From contig CALUKI010000007.1 of assembly GCA_944321175.1 (NCBI GenBank), positions 1 to 49,441 on the forward strand: a stretch of 49,441 bases of DNA. The letters run 5' to 3'. The translations under genes and the position numbers were made by a program. Shown in pieces: positions 8,595 through 16,309 of the stretch (position 1 is its first letter; every line of letters begins with the position of its first letter). The notes under the pieces were generated by a model. It saw only the letters and a program-made list of their open reading frames with translations, did no database searches and had not been told where the DNA came from. Origin of the DNA: an uncultured Alistipes sp. (GTDB taxonomy: Bacteria > Bacteroidota > Bacteroidia > Bacteroidales > Rikenellaceae).

Positions 8595-9653
8595 ATGAAA
8601 TACTATCGGAAACAGAAGATCGGCGAGAACCTGCTGTACGTCATGGTATGGCTGGCCATTCTGCTGGTACCGATCCTCAACTCGAAGATGATGTCGGAGG
8701 TGCACGTCAGCCTGTCGAACATCCTTATCGCATGGCAGCAGATCGCACCCTACCTGATCATCTTCATCATCCACAACGCCCTGATCGTCCGGTACGTCAA
8801 ACGGCATCAATACATCCGCTACGTCATCATCGACATTCTCTTCATTACGGCCGTATTTTACGGAGTGGATATTCTGGACCGGATACTGGGAGACTTTGCG
8901 TCGCAGGAGCATCTGATCAGCGCCAAACATGCGTCGTTCACCGATCTGCCCGTCTATTGGAATATCGTACTGGGGCTCTTCATGACGGCGGCCAACACGG
9001 CCATCAAGATGATGTACCAGTCGCTGCGCGACGAACAGGCGATGGAGGAGCTCAAACGCCAGAACCTGCAGGCGGAGATGGATTATCTGAAGTATCAGAT
9101 CAATCCCCACTTCATCATGAACACGCTCAACAACATCCATTCGCTCATCGACATCGATCCGGCATATGCGCAGGCGGCCGTCATCGAACTCTCGAAGATG
9201 ATGCGGTATGTGCTGTACGATTCGGGGCATGACTCCATCACGCTCGACAAGGACATCCGTTTCGTGGAGAACTACATCAAGCTCATGCGGATCCGTTACA
9301 CCGACGACGTGGATATCCGTTTCGACTATCCGGCCGACGTGCCGAACAACGTGACGATTCCGCCGTTGCTGCTGATCGTCTTCGTGGAGAACGCTTTCAA
9401 GCACGGCATCAGCTATTCGCAGCCGTCGTTCATCCACATACGGGTACGCTACGCCGGCGGCAAGGTACATTACAGCATCATCAACAGCCGGCATACGGTC
9501 CCGGTACCGGCGCAGGACTCCGGCATCGGACTGGAGAATGTCCGGCGGCGGCTGCAGCTGATCTACGGGAACAGATACGTCCTGTCGATCGACACCCGCC
9601 GGCCCAAGATGTTCCGGGTAAAACTCATCATCCCCACAACCGCCCATGATTAA
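8595..9653 (+). CDS. LytS/YehU-type sensor histidine kinase
   Basis: Membrane sensor of a LytTR two-component system; autophosphorylates and passes phosphate to the regulator encoded next. 352 residues. Four predicted membrane segments at about 13-28, 44-65, 73-94 and 119-140, with a short periplasmic loop and no separate sensory domain. The His_kinase (PF06580) box QINPHFIMNTLNN carries His172. The ATPase part has VENAFKHG (N box) and DSGIGLENVRRRL (G box). Its stop overlaps the regulator start (ATGATTAA, 9646-9653), so the two are translationally coupled. The ligand is unknown. Confidence 0.93.
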   Translation: MKYYRKQKIGENLLYVMVWLAILLVPILNSKMMSEVHVSLSNILIAWQQIAPYLIIFIIHNALIVRYVKRHQYIRYVIIDILFITAVFYGVDILDRILGDFASQEHLISAKHASFTDLPVYWNIVLGLFMTAANTAIKMMYQSLRDEQAMEELKRQNLQAEMDYLKYQINPHFIMNTLNNIHSLIDIDPAYAQAAVIELSKMMRYVLYDSGHDSITLDKDIRFVENYIKLMRIRYTDDVDIRFDYPADVPNNVTIPPLLLIVFVENAFKHGISYSQPSFIHIRVRYAGGKVHYSIINSRHTVPVPAQDSGIGLENVRRRLQLIYGNRYVLSIDTRRPKMFRVKLIIPTTAHD

Positions 9654-10407
9654 ATGTATCACCATCGATGACGAACCGCTTGCATTGCGGCAGTTGCGCA
9701 GTTACATCGCCCGTGTACCCTATCTGGAGCAGACGGGGGAATACAGCAATGCGCTCGACGCCTCGGAGGCGCTCGAAACGACGGCAGTCGATCTGATCTT
9801 CTGCGACATCAACATGCCTGACTGCAACGGCGTCGATTTCGTCCGGACGCTGCCGGCCGACCGGCGGCCGATGGTCGTCTTTACGACGGCCTATTCGGAG
9901 TATGCCGTCGAGGGGTTCAAGCTCGAAGCGGTGGATTATCTTCTCAAGCCCTTCGGATTCGATGAATTCAACCGCGCGGTGCAACGGGTGCGCTCGCTGT
10001 ACGATTTGGTGCACAACCGCCGCAACACACCCGCAGAGGAGGAAACGGGGGTCGCGCTGCAGCAGGACAACAGGGAGTTCCTCTCGGTCAAGACCGACCA
10101 CATGGTATCGCTGGTGAAGTTGGAGAACATCCTCTATCTGGAGAGCATGGGTGAATATGTACGCATCCACACCGCCGAAGGGAAGACCCTGACGACATTA
10201 TACCGGCTCAAGAACATGGAGACGGCACTGCCGGCGGATTCGTTCATGCGCGTACACCGTTCCTACATCGTCAACCTGCGGCGGATTGCGGGTTACGCCA
10301 AGGGGCGGATCTTCTTCTCGACGGACGAGCGGGATTCGGTGCCGATCGGCGAAAACTACCGTGACGCCTTCATCGCCTATACCGAAAAGGCATACAATAC
10401 GTTATAA
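9646..10407 (+). CDS. LytTR-family response regulator
   Basis: DNA-binding regulator partnered with the kinase above. 253 residues. The receiver domain (1-120) has the acidic pair Asp8/Asp9, phospho-acceptor Asp54 in FCDINMPD, a Thr/Ala switch (FTTAY) and Lys in LLKPF. A linker of about 25 residues leads to a LytTR domain (about 145-250) with the typical LYLESMGEYVRIHT and FMRVHRSYIVNL strings. Such regulators bind paired 9-bp direct repeats; the target here is not identifiable from the window. Confidence 0.94.
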   Translation: MIKCITIDDEPLALRQLRSYIARVPYLEQTGEYSNALDASEALETTAVDLIFCDINMPDCNGVDFVRTLPADRRPMVVFTTAYSEYAVEGFKLEAVDYLLKPFGFDEFNRAVQRVRSLYDLVHNRRNTPAEEETGVALQQDNREFLSVKTDHMVSLVKLENILYLESMGEYVRIHTAEGKTLTTLYRLKNMETALPADSFMRVHRSYIVNLRRIAGYAKGRIFFSTDERDSVPIGENYRDAFIAYTEKAYNTL

Positions 10408-10443
10408 AGGCTCATAAGCAGAAAAAACATATAACAGAATATA

Positions 10444-10477
10444 AAAAGCCCGTCCTGTTAAAATACGACGGGCTTTT
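10444..10477. terminator. Bidirectional intrinsic terminator
   Basis: AAAAGCCCGTC and GACGGGCTTTT form an 11-bp stem with a 12-nt loop, with U-rich ends on both strands. It sits between the response regulator (plus) and the outer-membrane-type protein gene (minus), which converge here. Confidence 0.85.
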
Positions 10478-10502
10478 CTTAGATTCTTGCTCCCATTCAG
10501 GT

Positions 10503-11246
10503 TCAGAACTCAAATCCCAGACGAATACTGAATCCACCGATGTTGACAGAATCGGAATAGATGCCATAAAGATCTTCATATGAGTATTCAATGCGTTGCA
10601 TGGTATAACCCAATCCGACATTCAGGGCATTTCTCCTTCCTATCGAAAAACGGACTCCTGCCATCGGATTTAGATAAAATCCCCTATCCTCATATACCGT
10701 ATAACCAATTTTCAGATCAATGAACGGACATACAGGCCGTTTCATAAAATCAACTCTCAAATCGGCATAAATCGGGATTTCAACAGCGCTGGCATCGTGA
10801 TAACAGTGTACGCCAGTACCTATACCCGCATAAAAATAAGGAATGAACTGATATCCGTGTGTCGTCGAAAATTCAACTCGATCCAACCCGAAAAGTCCTG
10901 TTCCTATCGTATAGCCAAGTTCCACAAAACCCCGATAACCCTTCTGCGGTCCACCGTCTTTCTTAAATGTCAGTGATGCCGCATAGCCATTCCTGGAAGA
11001 ATAGCCATCCGATCTACCATTAATCTGCTCTTTTGTAATCTTCTCAACCTCCGACATTTTATAGACGAAAACACTTCCATCGGCAGTTTGGATTTTCAAG
11101 GATTCATTGGGAACCTGTTCGATGATCGTTCCTCGAATCATACTGCCGTTTTTCAGATAGACAATCTCCTGAAACGACTGGGCCGAAACCGCCCCGATGC
11201 CGGCGCAGACGATCGCCAGTGCCAGCAAAAAAGTAAATTTCTTCAT
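10503..11246 (-). CDS. Exported outer-membrane beta-barrel-type protein, unknown role
   Basis: 247 residues. The N-terminus MKKFTFLLALAIVCAG with a cut near SAQ (22-23) is a standard signal peptide. Residues 27-72 form a small domain (VYLKNGSMIRGTIIEQ..., ending VEKITKEQ) seen at the front of many Bacteroidetes exported proteins. From about 100 on, alternating short strands with Gly and aromatic residues end in a C-terminal Phe (RLGFEF), typical of outer-membrane barrels. Base composition is more AT-rich than the neighbours. The frame runs open to 11408, but the signal peptide fixes the start at 11246. A run of nine G lies 17-25 nt upstream. Confidence 0.75.
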   Translation of the reverse strand: MKKFTFLLALAIVCAGIGAVSAQSFQEIVYLKNGSMIRGTIIEQVPNESLKIQTADGSVFVYKMSEVEKITKEQINGRSDGYSSRNGYAASLTFKKDGGPQKGYRGFVELGYTIGTGLFGLDRVEFSTTHGYQFIPYFYAGIGTGVHCYHDASAVEIPIYADLRVDFMKRPVCPFIDLKIGYTVYEDRGFYLNPMAGVRFSIGRRNALNVGLGYTMQRIEYSYEDLYGIYSDSVNIGGFSIRLGFEF

Positions 11247-11262
11247 TTTGGCTCTTATTTGT

Positions 11263-11271
11263 CCCCCCCCC
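11263..11271 (-). repeat. Homopolymer of nine G (minus strand) in the 5' leader
   Basis: Nine consecutive C on the plus strand, 17-25 nt before the ATG at 11246. Tracts like this slip during replication and could change the spacing between promoter or ribosome-binding region and start codon. No other mononucleotide run of nine or more G/C was noticed in the window. Confidence 0.9.
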
Positions 11272-11650
11272 GACTCCTGCATGGGGCTGAAAATAAAGAA
11301 AGTGTGGAGTCGTTCGTTTATCTGGCAGCAGGCATTTGGCAAGGCCCGAATACAAATAAACAATACCCCACACCGGAATGGAATATACCGAACGGTATAT
11401 TGCCACACAGGTAGTGAGTGCCGTATTGCTTACCCTTGTATTCTGAAAATCGCCAAATTTTACTGCCAAGGATCAGCGAAACACTTTCACTATATCAATA
11501 TGTTCCCATTCATTAGAATGGTTTTGCAAATTTAGGAAAAGTTTTCGACATACGGCACGCTTCGGGGTATTGCCGCTACAAATTTCGGCCGAAAATCACA
11601 AAAATCAAAACATGGATGCGAAAACGATATTTTATATGCGGCCGACAGGA
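11272..11650. other. Intergenic region without a recognised gene
   Basis: Between the barrel-protein leader and the HsdR-N gene. It contains TAAATTTG on the minus strand at 11527-11534 (a possible -7 box, far from any start), a 12-bp palindrome TTTCGGCCGAAA at 11583-11594, and no convincing coding frame or terminator. Confidence 0.5.
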
Positions 11651-12115
11651 TTATCTTTCGGCCATACCGGCACTGAATTGCGGGAAGTGTTCACAACGCC
11701 GGTAATTCCCGTCCGAGAGTTCATAGCAATAATGCGCGATGCCGTTTGTCAGAATGAGGTAACGGGCCTTGAGCACGGAGTTGTAACGCACGGCCTGCGC
11801 CAGCACATGGCGGTCGATCGCGATCTCCGGCGCCTTGCACTCACACAGCACAAACGGTTGCGCGCCGTCATCCACGACGACGACATCGGCCCGCTGCGGC
11901 GTACCGTTCAACGCGACGGGATACTCCTGTACGATACGGTGCCGGGCGGCTCCGCACCCCGTTTCGAGATAGGCGATCAGATGGCGCCGCACCCACTCTT
12001 CGGGCGTGAGTACCAGCCACATCGCCCGCAGGTCGTCCCATACAAGCGTCCGTCCGTCGCGCCGAAGGGCCCGCAGCCGTATCGGCGGAAAATTCAATTT
12101 GGGGTATGAGGACAT
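11651..12115 (-). CDS. Stand-alone type I restriction HsdR N-terminal-domain protein
   Basis: 154 residues, only the PF13588-like HSDR_N nuclease fold. The PD-(D/E)xK-type core is visible as RADVVVVDD (Asp77) followed by LCECKAP (Glu92, Lys94). No helicase domain and no HsdM/HsdS nearby, so it is not a type I restriction enzyme on its own. Bacteroidetes often encode this protein as a single gene of unknown function. Start chosen at MSSYPKLNFP (12115): a TATATTTG -7 box lies upstream at 12151-12158 and the frame before 12115 looks non-coding. Confidence 0.78.
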   Translation of the reverse strand: MSSYPKLNFPPIRLRALRRDGRTLVWDDLRAMWLVLTPEEWVRRHLIAYLETGCGAARHRIVQEYPVALNGTPQRADVVVVDDGAQPFVLCECKAPEIAIDRHVLAQAVRYNSVLKARYLILTNGIAHYCYELSDGNYRRCEHFPQFSAGMAER

Positions 12116-12135
12116 CGCGTTCCGAAAAAAGTTTG

Positions 12136-12143
12136 TAACTTTA
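12136..12143 (+). promoter_or_regulatory. Candidate -7 box of the GH2-like gene
   Basis: TAACTTTA matches seven of eight positions of TAnnTTTG and lies 21 nt before the ATG at 12165. No consensus -33 box. Confidence 0.3.
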
Positions 12144-12150
12144 CGCAGAA

Positions 12151-12158
12151 CAAATATA
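12151..12158 (-). promoter_or_regulatory. Candidate -7 box of the HsdR-N gene
   Basis: TATATTTG on the minus strand, an exact TAnnTTTG match, 35 nt before the ATG at 12115. It lies between the opposing -7 candidate and the start codon of the divergent gene, so the two promoters must overlap. Confidence 0.5.
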
Positions 12159-12164
12159 CGAATT

Positions 12165-13484
12165 ATGCGATACATTACCGCCGTCATGGCGCTCTTTTCA
12201 ACCATTATCGTCCGTGCGCAGGACTACGACTCGCCCCGCACGACACAGATCGACCGCGACGACGCCCGCAGCGGAATCGTCGCTTATCCCACGCAGGAGG
12301 AGGCATTGCGCTTCGGGCATGCGCCGTCGCGTTACCTGCGTCCGATCGGCGAATGGCAGGAAGGGAGCAGCGAACTGGGCCGCACCTTTACCGGCGAGTT
12401 CAACATGCCTTTCGCATGGATCGACCGCGAGTTGTTCCTTTATGTGGGGCCGTGCGGTTCGGGATACGAAGTGACCGTCAACGGCCGTCGCGCCGGATAT
12501 GTGCAGCACGGCAATACGCCGGCCGAATACGACATCACGAAACTGGCCGTCGAGGGCAAGAACCGTGTGACGGTCACGATGCTGGTGCCTTCAACGTCCG
12601 AAGCGCTCGAAACGGCCCCGACGAAAGATCCCGTGCCGGGTGAGTGTTACGTCCTTGCACAGCCCAAGATGCGGGTCCGCGACATACTTGTCCGTTCGAC
12701 GATCTCCAACGATGACAACGGCGTATTGGAACTGGGTGTCGTGATAAAGACGCACGCGCTCAACCCCAAGACGACACGGGTTTATTATGAGGTGCTGGCT
12801 CCCGACACGACGAAGGTCGTGGAGGGTTACAAGGATCTCACGCTCGACATGCGGCGTGAAGATACGGTGCGTTTCATGGCCACGATTCCGCGTTCGATGA
12901 TGTGGAGCGCCGAGACGCCCAATCTCTACACGGTCGTCGTGCGCACCCGTTACGAAGGACGCATCAACGAATACATCCCCCTCAAAGCAGGGTTCCGCAC
13001 GGTAGCCAACGACAACGGCACGCTGCTGATCAACGGCAAACCCGTCACGCTGCGTGTCAAGGAGGGCTCCTCGGAATATACGGTTCAAGAGCTCGGAACG
13101 TTCAAGAAATTGGGTTATAATGCCTTGCGCATGCAGCCGGGGATGTTGTCGCAGGCACAGCTCGACCGTTGCGACTCCGCAGGGTTCTATGTCATCGCCC
13201 AGATACCGATCGACACGAACCGTGCAGGCTTTTCGCGCAAACGCGGCGGCAATCCCTCGAACGATCCGGCATGGCGCGACGCCTACCTCGACCGCACCGT
13301 ACAGCACTACCTTGCGGTACGGAATCACCCGTCGGTGGTCGTCTTCTCCCTGGCCCGCGAATCGGCCAACGGCATCAATCTCTATGAGAGTTACCTGCGG
13401 CTCAAGGAGCTGGAGAAGGAGCGCCCGGTGATCTATCCCGAATCCGGCGGCGAATGGAACAGCGATCCGCTCAACCTGCCCTGA
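12165..13484 (+). CDS. Secreted GH2-like (beta-galactosidase-type) protein, truncated barrel
   Basis: 439 residues, starting with a signal peptide (MRYITAVMALFSTIIVRAQ). Residues about 40-160 resemble the GH2 sugar-binding jelly roll (AWIDRELFLYVG, then VTVNGRRAGYVQHG), about 165-275 the immunoglobulin-like domain (MMWSAETPNLYTVVV), and the rest the start of the TIM barrel. The segment NHPSVVVFSLARES corresponds to the GH2 acid/base region, usually NHPSV...SLGNES: the Glu remains but the conserved Asn before it is Arg. The protein ends soon afterwards, so the nucleophile part of the barrel is absent. Probably a carbohydrate-binding or inactive relative rather than a glycosidase. Confidence 0.72.
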   Translation: MRYITAVMALFSTIIVRAQDYDSPRTTQIDRDDARSGIVAYPTQEEALRFGHAPSRYLRPIGEWQEGSSELGRTFTGEFNMPFAWIDRELFLYVGPCGSGYEVTVNGRRAGYVQHGNTPAEYDITKLAVEGKNRVTVTMLVPSTSEALETAPTKDPVPGECYVLAQPKMRVRDILVRSTISNDDNGVLELGVVIKTHALNPKTTRVYYEVLAPDTTKVVEGYKDLTLDMRREDTVRFMATIPRSMMWSAETPNLYTVVVRTRYEGRINEYIPLKAGFRTVANDNGTLLINGKPVTLRVKEGSSEYTVQELGTFKKLGYNALRMQPGMLSQAQLDRCDSAGFYVIAQIPIDTNRAGFSRKRGGNPSNDPAWRDAYLDRTVQHYLAVRNHPSVVVFSLARESANGINLYESYLRLKELEKERPVIYPESGGEWNSDPLNLP

Positions 13485-13597
13485 TCCGCCTTGATCCGCC
13501 CCGCCGCACGGGCCATTTCCGATCTCCGCCCCACCCTCCTGCGACCGGAACGGTTTCGCTCGGTCGAATCGGGAAAACGTCCGTTCCGTGACTTCGG

Positions 13598-14218
13598 CTA
13601 TGCGTGGCGGCGCGCCAGCTCCTGTTCGAGATCGGCGATCGAGCAGCCGGTCGCTTCCAGCAGCACGAGCAGATGGTAGATCAGATCCGACGCCTCGTAA
13701 ATCATCGCGCCGCGATTGCCCGCCACCGCTTCAATAACCGTTTCGACGGCCTCCTCGCCCACTTTCTGCGCGATCTTGTTCACGCCGGCATTGAAGAGTT
13801 TCGCCGTATAGGAGCCTTCGGGCATCGCGGCGTGACGGCCGCTGATGACCGACTGCAAATAACGGATGAACCCCTCGGTCTCCGGCACGGCCGCACCGAA
13901 ACAGCTCTTCGAGCCCGTATGGCAGGTCGGGCCGTGCGGAATCACACGGATCAGCAGCGTATCGGCATCGCAGTCAACGGCCACCGAGACGATTTCGAGC
14001 CAGTTGCCGCTCGTCTCGCCCTTCGTCCAGAGACACTTCCGCGTGCGGCTGTAGAAGGTCACGCGCCCTTCGGCAAGGCTCTTTTCATAAGCCTCGCGGT
14101 TCATGTATCCGAGCATCAGCACCTGCAGGGTCCGGTTGTCCTGAATGACGGCCGGCACGAGTCCGTCGGGTTGCTTCTCGACGGAGAGTTCGGAAAAGGA
14201 TTTTGCTTCGATTTTCAT
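13598..14218 (-). CDS. hisI: Bifunctional phosphoribosyl-AMP cyclohydrolase / phosphoribosyl-ATP pyrophosphatase
   Basis: HisIE, steps 2 and 3 of histidine synthesis. 206 residues. The cyclohydrolase half (1-115) has LGYMNREAY, TFYSRTR, LWTKGETSGN and the zinc ligands in CDADT and PTCHTG. The pyrophosphatase half (about 120-206) has SYTAKLF, KIAQKVGEEAVETVIEA and DLIYHLLVLL. Last gene of the his operon, 21 nt after hisF. Confidence 0.96.
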   Translation of the reverse strand: MKIEAKSFSELSVEKQPDGLVPAVIQDNRTLQVLMLGYMNREAYEKSLAEGRVTFYSRTRKCLWTKGETSGNWLEIVSVAVDCDADTLLIRVIPHGPTCHTGSKSCFGAAVPETEGFIRYLQSVISGRHAAMPEGSYTAKLFNAGVNKIAQKVGEEAVETVIEAVAGNRGAMIYEASDLIYHLLVLLEATGCSIADLEQELARRHA

Positions 14219-14239
14219 GTCGTATGATATTTTGAAATT

Positions 14240-14995
14240 TCACAATCTGACCGGCACGCCGCAGGCATGAAGCTGCCGTTTGAGTTCGGGAATCGTGATC
14301 TCCCCGTAGTGGAAGATACTGGCCGCAAGCGCCGCATCGGCCCGTCCGCGCGTCAGCACCTCGACGATATGTTCGACCGACCCGGCACCGCCCGACGCGA
14401 CGATAGGTATGGGCAGGCGCTGCGACAATTGCGCGAAGAGGTCGCAGGGATAGCCGTTGCGCGTGCCGTCGTGATCCATCGAGGTAAGCAGGATCTCCCC
14501 CGCACCGCGCTCCCATGCCTCGCGGCTCCATGCGAAGAGTTCCCGTTCAGTGAGTTGCCGGCCGCCATGCGTCGTCACGCGCCACACGCCGTCGATCTGC
14601 CGGACATCGATGGCCACCACGACGAACTGCGAACCGTACTTCGCAGCAATGGCATCGATAAGCGCCGGATCACGCACCGCGGCGCTGTTGACCGTGATCT
14701 TGTCGGCACCGGCATCGAGCAGGCGCCCCGCATCGTCGATCGACGCGATTCCGCCGCCGACCGTGAAGGGGATATCGATCCGTGCGGCGATCCGCGACAC
14801 CAGCGAGGTAAAGGTACGGCGGCCCTCGAACGTGGCGCTGATGTCGAGATAGACCAGTTCATCGGCCCCCTGTTCGGCATAGCGCGCTCCCAGTTCGACG
14901 GGATCGCCGACATTGCGCAGATCGACGAACTTGACACCCTTGACCGTCCTTCCGTCGCAGACATCCAGACAGGGAATTATTCGTTTTGCAAGCAT
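14240..14995 (-). CDS. hisF: Imidazole glycerol phosphate synthase cyclase subunit HisF
   Basis: Uses ammonia from HisH to form imidazole glycerol phosphate and AICAR. 251 residues, a (beta/alpha)8 barrel with catalytic Asp11 in IIPCLDV, the phosphate-binding GGGIAS segment, the second catalytic Asp in VVAIDV, and SGGAGSVEH near the C-terminus. Its start overlaps the end of hisA by 19 nt. Confidence 0.97.
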   Translation of the reverse strand: MLAKRIIPCLDVCDGRTVKGVKFVDLRNVGDPVELGARYAEQGADELVYLDISATFEGRRTFTSLVSRIAARIDIPFTVGGGIASIDDAGRLLDAGADKITVNSAAVRDPALIDAIAAKYGSQFVVVAIDVRQIDGVWRVTTHGGRQLTERELFAWSREAWERGAGEILLTSMDHDGTRNGYPCDLFAQLSQRLPIPIVASGGAGSVEHIVEVLTRGRADAALAASIFHYGEITIPELKRQLHACGVPVRL

Positions 14996-15708
14996 CGTTT
15001 CAGCTCTTTGAGGGTGATACGTCCTTCGTAGATCGCCTTGCCGACGATGGCGCTGCGCAGTCCCGCACGCTCCAGCGTTTCGAGATCCCTCCACGCGCTC
15101 ACGCCGCCGCTGACGGTAATCTCCACATCGGGGAAACGCTGCTGCAGGGCGGCGTAGAGGCCGGTTGCAGGGCCGCACAGCATGCCGTCGCGGGAGATGT
15201 CGGTACAGATGACCTGCCGGAGCCCCCGTGCAAGGAAACGACCGATCAGCTCTTCGGCGCTCCATACCGAGGACTCCGTCCAGCCCTGCACGGCGACCCG
15301 TCCGTCGCGCAGGTCGGCACCGAGGATCAGCCGCTCGCCGCCGAACTCGTCGAGCCATGCGTCGAAGCGTTCGGGATCGCGCACGGCAACGCTGCCGCAG
15401 ACGGCGCGTCGGGCACCGGCCGAGAAGACATCGCACAGCGACATCCGTTCCTTGATGCCGCCGCCGTACTGCACTTCGAGCGATGTCCGCGCCGCGACAC
15501 GCTCCAGAACGGCAAGATTGGCCGGCCGCTGCGCCTTTGCGCCGTCGAGATCGACCATGTGCAGCCGCCGCGCCCCCGCCTCCTCGAACCGCAAGGCGGC
15601 ATCCAACGGATCACGGAAATAGGTTGTCCGGCGGGCGTAATCGCCCTGCGTGAGCCGCACGCACGCACCGTCGATCAGATCGATGGCCGGTATGATTTCA
15701 AGTTTCAT
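14977..15708 (-). CDS. hisA: ProFAR isomerase HisA
   Basis: Amadori isomerase of histidine synthesis. 243 residues, a barrel paralogous to HisF, with the first catalytic Asp in IIPAIDLIDG, QYGGGIKE and a second catalytic Asp in VICTDISRDGM. Only one base separates its start from the hisH stop. Confidence 0.96.
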   Translation of the reverse strand: MKLEIIPAIDLIDGACVRLTQGDYARRTTYFRDPLDAALRFEEAGARRLHMVDLDGAKAQRPANLAVLERVAARTSLEVQYGGGIKERMSLCDVFSAGARRAVCGSVAVRDPERFDAWLDEFGGERLILGADLRDGRVAVQGWTESSVWSAEELIGRFLARGLRQVICTDISRDGMLCGPATGLYAALQQRFPDVEITVSGGVSAWRDLETLERAGLRSAIVGKAIYEGRITLKELKRCLQNE

Positions 15709-15709
15709 C

Positions 15710-16309
15710 TCATTTCATTTTCAAGAAGTTCTCCAGAATCCGCGCACCGGCTCCGCCGCTCTTCTCCGGATGGAACTGCGTGCCGAAAAAGTTTCCTCGG
15801 CCGAGCGCCGCACTGAAACGCAGGCCGTAATCGGTCACGGCAATCGTATCGGCACCGCACTGCGGCGCATAGGAGTGGACGTAATAGACATAGGCGCCCT
15901 CTTCGAGACCGGCAAAAAGCGGCGTGCGCAGCTCTCCGACCGTATTCCAGCCCATGTGGGGCACCTTCCATCTCCCCTCCGGAGTCGCTTCGGGCAGACG
16001 CACCACCCGCACGGGAAAGATCCCCATGCAATCGACTCCGCCGCCCTCGTCGCTCGACCGGCACATCAGCTGCAGGCCGACACAGATCCCCAGCACGGGA
16101 CAGGTCAGGGTCGGCAGCACCGCATCGAGCCCCCGTTCGCGCAACCGCGCCATCGAAGCCGACGCCTCGCCGACACCCGGCAGGATCACCTTGTCGGCCC
16201 GCCGCAACGTCCCGATGTCGGAGGTCACGACAAATTCGGCGCCTGCACGCCGCAACGCTTCGCTCACCGAGCGGAGGTTGCCCGTATCATAATCCGCAAT
16301 CGCTATCAT
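15710..16309 (-). CDS. hisH: Imidazole glycerol phosphate synthase glutaminase subunit HisH
   Basis: Class I glutamine amidotransferase that feeds ammonia to HisF. 199 residues. Nucleophile Cys76 in LGICVGLQ; the catalytic His and Glu lie in TQFHPEKSG near the C-terminus; the oxyanion loop PGVGEA is near 44-49. Its ATG overlaps the hisB stop as ATGA. Confidence 0.96.
   Translation of the reverse strand: MIAIADYDTGNLRSVSEALRRAGAEFVVTSDIGTLRRADKVILPGVGEASASMARLRERGLDAVLPTLTCPVLGICVGLQLMCRSSDEGGGVDCMGIFPVRVVRLPEATPEGRWKVPHMGWNTVGELRTPLFAGLEEGAYVYYVHSYAPQCGADTIAVTDYGLRFSAALGRGNFFGTQFHPEKSGGAGARILENFLKMK

Noticed and set aside
8310..8598. Short proteins such as those containing SALDFSYF encoded by the repeats
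   Set aside because: These frames are products of the 85-bp unit, which is not a multiple of three, so each copy is read in a different frame. The repeat is better explained as promoter DNA.
11651..12115. Remnant of a type I restriction system
   Set aside because: No HsdM, HsdS or helicase remnants nearby, and the short protein has a sensible start and end with its own promoter box; it fits the known single-domain family.
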